From: Dentipellis sp. KUC8613
Taxonomy: Eukaryota; Basidiomycota; Agaricomycetes; Russulales; Hericiaceae
NCBI GenBank assembly: GCA_002286715.1
Contig: NSJX01000100.1
Span: forward strand, 42,551-54,310
Direction of reading: 5' to 3'
Length of the DNA: 11,760 nt
Made by a program: the position numbers and the translations under genes. The number at the start of each line of letters is the position of its first letter. Position 1 is the first letter of the stretch. Shown one piece after another: positions 8,501 to 11,760 of this stretch. Below the pieces are notes generated by a model that was given only the letters and a program-made list of their open reading frames with translations, had not been told where the DNA came from and ran no database searches.

Positions 8501-10116
8501 CATGATTTTGCTTTCTGGACAGCACCCAGAGGAACCCTTTGAATATCTGAGGCACAAAATATTCAATGGGCTGGATAACCCTTGTCCAGAGCCTTTGGCT
8601 GAGATGCCTCACTTCAGGTGTGTGCCCAGCCTACCTCTTGGTATTCAAACACTGATGAAAATAAATGTAGATCCTTTGCTACCCATGAGGCTGTCATGGC
8701 CAACAATGAGCTCCAGCTTGGCAAAGACAACATTCCCAGGCCACTGTCTGATCTCTCCTGGGCTACCACTGCATCCCAGCACTCCATCTCTGACATCCAC
8801 ATAGATACAGATGGGCTGGCAACTGTCTCACGTCCTCTGGTAGGAAGAAAGCTCTGGATCCTTTTGACTCCAGCATCAAAGACCAGCCAAGCTGCAGTCT
8901 CATCCAAAAGCAAAGGCAAGCAGCCTGTGGGCCCCAAAAGCAGGAAAATCAACAAATCCTCCAGCCTTTCTGAGATTGAGAGCTACTTGGAGTCAGGGGC
9001 AGTTCCACATGATGCCAGTCTTGCCAAATATCAAGCTGAAGCAGTTCTACTTGGACCAGGCCAAACCTTGTGAGTGCATGTCCTGTCACATCATTCCATT
9101 CTGACCATCATTTGCAGATATCAAAAGCCCAATCAGCTTCACTGGGTTTATGGAGTGGATCCCACCATTGTGTATGGCAGGCATTTCTATCCATCTGCAT
9201 TCTTGGCAGACAGCCTATATGGACAAGTTCACACTCAGTTTGCTGGGAGAACCTTGACCAATGCCTCTCACCCCAAAGTGAGACCCATCTTGGCTGACTT
9301 TATGTCTTGGTGGGACTCATCTGCTGAAGATGAAGAAGCTGGTGGGTATTGCTTTGTTGAATTCCCTTGTGTCCCTTAGTGGCTGACTATTTTTAATCAG
9401 AAGTGGTTTCCATCCCAAACCTGAAGTCCCAGCCAGACCTGGAGAATTTCATTGCCATATCTAATGCAGCAGTGTTTTTCTGGACTCTCTCAAGTCAAGA
9501 TGGCCAGCAACCACACTTTGATGATGACACCATGCAGGCCAGAAGAGTCAGGAACCTCTCTGCATACATTGGCCTTATGGACAAGTACATCAGCAGTGGC
9601 CATGGTTGCTTTGGAAATCCTAAGTCTAGGGCTGCCCAGACTTCTCAAGCAGTGGTCAAGAGCTATGAAGAGGAGCCATATTTCTTTTTCAGAGACTGCA
9701 ATGTTCACTTTGCCAAAGCACTCATCAGCTACTCCCAGAAGTTGGATGCTTTAGATGAAGAGGGCCAGGTCTATCAACCTAGACTGAAGACTCCTCAACT
9801 TCATCAGCTGATTTACCAGGACCTGGGATGGATGTGGGGCTTTGCAGATGAAGCCCTCAAGTCTTTTGAGGACTGGTGTGTGGATCCAGCATCACAGTAT
9901 GCTCTGGACCTGTACCCCCTTCCCAGGCCCACCTGGACATCTGTGGAGTGGCAAGGTGGTCTGCCAATCAGACCAGATCTTCCTTTTGCTCTTCACAAAA
10001 GGAAAAGAAGTCGCAGTGATACTGGAAGTGTTGGTTCAGATGGTCCCAAGAAAAAGCAAAGTAGGCTGGATGATGACTCGGAATCAGATGAGCTGGAGGA
10101 TGAAGAAGAGGCTTAG
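5506..10116 (+). CDS. JmjC-domain (cupin-type, Fe(II)/2-oxoglutarate) protein, 16 exons
   Basis: Sixteen exons keep one frame: 5506-5543, 5611-5857, 5915-6226, 6277-6537, 6583-6647, 6708-6843, 6903-7110, 7163-7356, 7403-7837, 7888-7923, 7974-8066, 8111-8393, 8443-8617, 8671-9069, 9118-9341 and 9401-10116, giving 1273 residues. Introns are 44-67 nt. The N-terminal 480 residues match no family I know. Residues 492-520 are acidic with a run of 12 Glu, followed by a Gly run (551-558) and a Lys/Ser tract (562-579), probably a nuclear signal. A JmjC-like fold spans about 840-1030: SDIHIDTDG supplies His871 and Asp873, GRKLW follows at 886-890, and LGPGQTL then PNQLHWVY supplies the likely third ligand, His969. 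Jumonji proteins use this triad to bind iron and oxidise protein or nucleic-acid substrates with 2-oxoglutarate. The substrate here is unknown. A basic Ser/Lys-rich insertion (about 895-945) splits the fold. The C-terminus has a second basic block (KRKRSRS, KKK) and an acidic tail. The first exon is the least certain part; in-frame ATG 5269 would give 1352 residues. Confidence 0.82.
7472..7503 (+). repeat. GAA microsatellite inside exon 9
   Basis: An uninterrupted GAA repeat of about 32 bases encodes most of the glutamate run of the JmjC protein. A period of 3 keeps the frame, so length changes would vary the acidic tract without breaking the gene. Confidence 0.9.
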
Positions 10117-10294
10117 AAGAACTGTTAGTTACTGTGCATTTGCATTTTGTAGATTAAAGTTTCATGTGTGAAAGGTTGAATGGCACTCATGCTTGGGGGT
10201 TCCATGGATTGCATTTCTCTGATCCATGAATAATGGGAATCTCAACCACTGTTACACAATGCCACTGGACAAAAGAAGATACATCAGCTCAGAT
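10117..10294 (+). other. Probable 3' UTR of the JmjC gene
   Basis: AT-rich sequence after the stop codon, with ATTAAA at 10153-10158, a possible polyadenylation signal. No gene is seen. Confidence 0.45.
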
Positions 10295-10639
10295 CTTGTC
10301 CTTGGCCAAGGACGAAGGTGAGTGTTGTTTCCATACAAAATGACTAATCACTGCAGGTCATCCTTGGCCAAGGACAAGCCCTTTCACTCATGCTCCTCAT
10401 CTTTAGTGGTGTCCTTGGCCAAGGACAGGCCTTTTGGAATTTGGATAACTCTCAAAGATGAGGAGCATGAGTGAAAGGGCTTGTCCTTGGCCAAGGACAA
10501 AGGTGAGTGTTGTTTCCATACAAAATGACTAATCACTGCAGGTCGTCCTTGGCCAAGGACAAGCCCTTTCACTCATGCTCCTCATCTTTAGTGGTGGCCT
10601 TGGCCAAGGACAGGCCTTTTGGAATTTGTATAACTCTCA
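10295..10639. repeat. 160-bp tandem duplication (185-bp offset)
   Basis: Segment 10295-10454 recurs at 10480-10639 with four mismatches, each copy carrying three palindromes. The 25 bases between the copies (10455-10479) are the reverse complement of a piece inside each copy. Confidence 0.9.
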
Positions 10640-10892
10640 TGTGCCTTCACCATCTCTGCAGGGTCAAGGACAAACAATCCTCATTCACTTACATCATGGC
10701 CTGTGGTCCTTGGCCAAGGACAACAGGCACTTGGTCCCTTCAACATTTGCAAGGTAAAAGTCTCATGCCAGGTGAAATGACAAGTGATTTTGCTGTCATT
10801 ATACTCACATAACTGTAATCTGTGGTTGCCTTCTGTCCTTGGCCAAGGACGAGACTTGTGCTCCCACTGCTCTCCTGCCCTTGGCCAAGGAC
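10298..10892. repeat. Cluster of the 16-bp palindrome GTCCTTGGCCAAGGAC
   Basis: Perfect copies start at 10298, 10411, 10483, 10545, 10706 and 10835. Copies with one changed base start at 10360 (A first), 10596 (GG first) and 10877 (GC first), and a half site is near 10663-10671. At 10481-10500 the palindrome extends to 20 bp (TTG...CAA). Spacing is irregular (51 to 129 bp). The nine copies lie in about 600 bp beginning about 180 bp after the JmjC stop codon. Similar single copies lie at 2264 and 5239. Possible roles are a protein-binding site, an element terminus or a hairpin-forming repeat; none can be chosen from sequence alone. Confidence 0.9.
10361..10589. repeat. Three-armed inverted repeat able to form alternative hairpins
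   Basis: Arm 1 (10361-10404) and arm 3 (10546-10589) are direct copies of a 44-bp segment. Arm 2 (10454-10497) is their exact reverse complement. Arm 2 can pair with arm 1 across a 49-nt loop, or with arm 3 across a 46-nt loop, where the pairing gains one further base pair (10498 with 10545). Confidence 0.88.
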
Positions 10893-10984
10893 AGCAAGAA
10901 ATTTTCACTGTCACTACATGTCCTATAAAACATCAATGTCAAGGCTTGTGAGCTTCATCTTAACTCAGGAATATCAAGTTACAA

Positions 10985-11078
10985 AGGTGACATGCTCGGG
11001 AATCGAACTTGGCCCCTTATGAGAAAAGCTGGAAATGGGATGGCACTGCTTTTGGGCACGCTTAACTTTTGGTCCATG
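10985..11078 (-). other. Degenerate tRNA-like sequence, possibly a SINE head or tRNA relic
   Basis: On the minus strand AGTTCGATTCC (11009-10999) matches the internal B box of RNA polymerase III promoters. CTCATAA upstream (11023-11017) has the layout of an anticodon loop carrying CAT. An A-box-like TGGACCAAAAG lies at about 11078-11068. The acceptor stem does not pair and the T-stem is mismatched, so this is not an intact tRNA gene. Chance resemblance remains possible. Confidence 0.3.
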
Positions 11079-11229
11079 TGTCCTTTCATCTGACGTGCGC
11101 GTGTTTTTTTTGCTGTAGATGTGTATATAATAAACGATTACTTATCAGGAATCGTAATAAGATAAAATAAAATTGGGTACCATGCAGACAAATCAAATTA
11201 AGTCAGATCATTAAGTCGGATCAAGTCAA

Positions 11230-11400
11230 ACTAGGAGTGGCATGCAGCAGATTCTGGTGTAGCCAGGGGGGGATATTTCATGGTCATTAATACTTGGGTA
11301 TATAATACAATCAAGAACTCATTAGTATTTTCTGAGATAAAATAACCCCCCTGGCTGAATCAGATCCTGCCGCACATGTGACGGCCCACTCCCAACTAGT
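11230..11400. mobile_element. Imperfect inverted repeat, possible MITE-like element
   Basis: The inner arms AGCCAGGGGGG (11261-11271) and CCCCCCTGGCT (11346-11356) are perfect inverted repeats. Outside them the two sides remain similar in inverted order (CATG, GCAG, TCTG), ending in ACTAGGAGTGG on the left and CCCACTCCCAACTAGT on the right. The 74-bp core is AT-rich and has no open frame. Target-site duplications are not clear, so the boundaries are uncertain. Confidence 0.42.
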
Positions 11401-11760
11401 ATCAGAGACAAGTCATGAAAAGCACATATATGTTGAGACTCTCAAGTTTCTTGGGAAACTTAATTTGGCCTGATTTATTGGGCCAAGTGCCCTTGAGTTG
11501 AGAATCACTCCTAGACAAATCAAAGCATCAAATTACAACTAATGTGGAGCTCTACCATTGATACTAGGCTAAAACATGAAACAGAACACATACAGACATT
11601 ATGGATGCAATCTGGGCACCTTAATGCAGCCTCAGTGGCTTGTCATGAGTGTCTTCTGAGGTTTGTTAATGCTTTTAACCAGGATGCCATCCTTGCCAGA
11701 CTAAAACATCAATAACTTGGACTGGTATAGTATGAATACTCAAGATAGCCATGTAACTGA
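11401..11760. other. Stretch with no recognisable gene
   Basis: AT-balanced sequence with stops in all frames. A weak imperfect inverted repeat lies around 11432-11512. A minus-strand reading near 11690-11580 is protein-like over about 30 codons but is interrupted by a stop and supports no gene call. Confidence 0.5.

Noticed and set aside
10298..10892. CRISPR-like look of short conserved repeats with spacers
   Set aside because: Spacing ranges from 51 to 129 bp, spacers are duplicated or inverted, no cas genes are present, and the window is eukaryotic.
10985..11078. Intact tRNA-Met gene
   Set aside because: The acceptor and T stems do not pair and the A box is weak.
11197..11222. Two 13-bp units ATTAAGTCRGATC
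   Set aside because: A real but two-copy repeat, too short to interpret.
11580..11700. Minus-strand Copia-type or other protein fragment
   Set aside because: Only about 30 codons look protein-like, they contain a stop, and no family motif can be confirmed.

Overview
The window looks like nuclear DNA of a basidiomycete fungus, most likely an Agaricomycete. Two genes with many short introns (most 43-67 nt, GTRNGT-like donors, CTRAY-like branch points) can be followed exon by exon. The larger one encodes a JmjC/cupin-type protein of a kind that is abundant in mushroom-forming fungi. I cannot name the species.

Layout. (1) 200-2092, minus strand: an 8-exon gene for a protein of about 450-490 residues that I do not recognise, with a basic, probably nuclear, middle region. 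(2) 2093-2547: its upstream region, with two GACGCGTC palindromes and one decayed copy of a 16-bp palindrome, then a short unique spacer. (3) 2548-5090: about 2.5 kb of C-rich minisatellite with a 20-bp beat, built into larger repeated blocks. It is open in several reading frames but is very probably not a gene. (4) 5239-5505: a perfect copy of the 16-bp palindrome and the upstream/5' leader of the next gene. (5) 5506-10116, plus strand: a 16-exon gene for a protein of about 1273 residues with a central acidic, glycine and lysine tract and a JmjC-like domain near the C-terminus that keeps an HxD...H iron triad. (6) 10295-10892: a cluster of about ten copies of GTCCTTGGCCAAGGAC or near matches, including a 160-bp tandem duplication and an inverted segment that could fold into either of two hairpins. 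(7) 10985-11400: a degenerate tRNA-like (possibly SINE) sequence and an imperfect inverted repeat resembling a small non-autonomous element. (8) 11401-11760: no gene seen.

The two genes are transcribed away from each other, with the minisatellite filling the space between their promoters. The same palindrome family occurs on both sides of the minisatellite and in a dense cluster after the JmjC gene, and the ACGCGT core of the first gene's upstream region recurs inside the minisatellite. Whether this is regulatory architecture or repeat accumulation cannot be settled from sequence alone. The most unusual parts are the 20-bp array, the palindrome cluster with its competing hairpins, and the JmjC protein with a basic insertion inside its catalytic fold.
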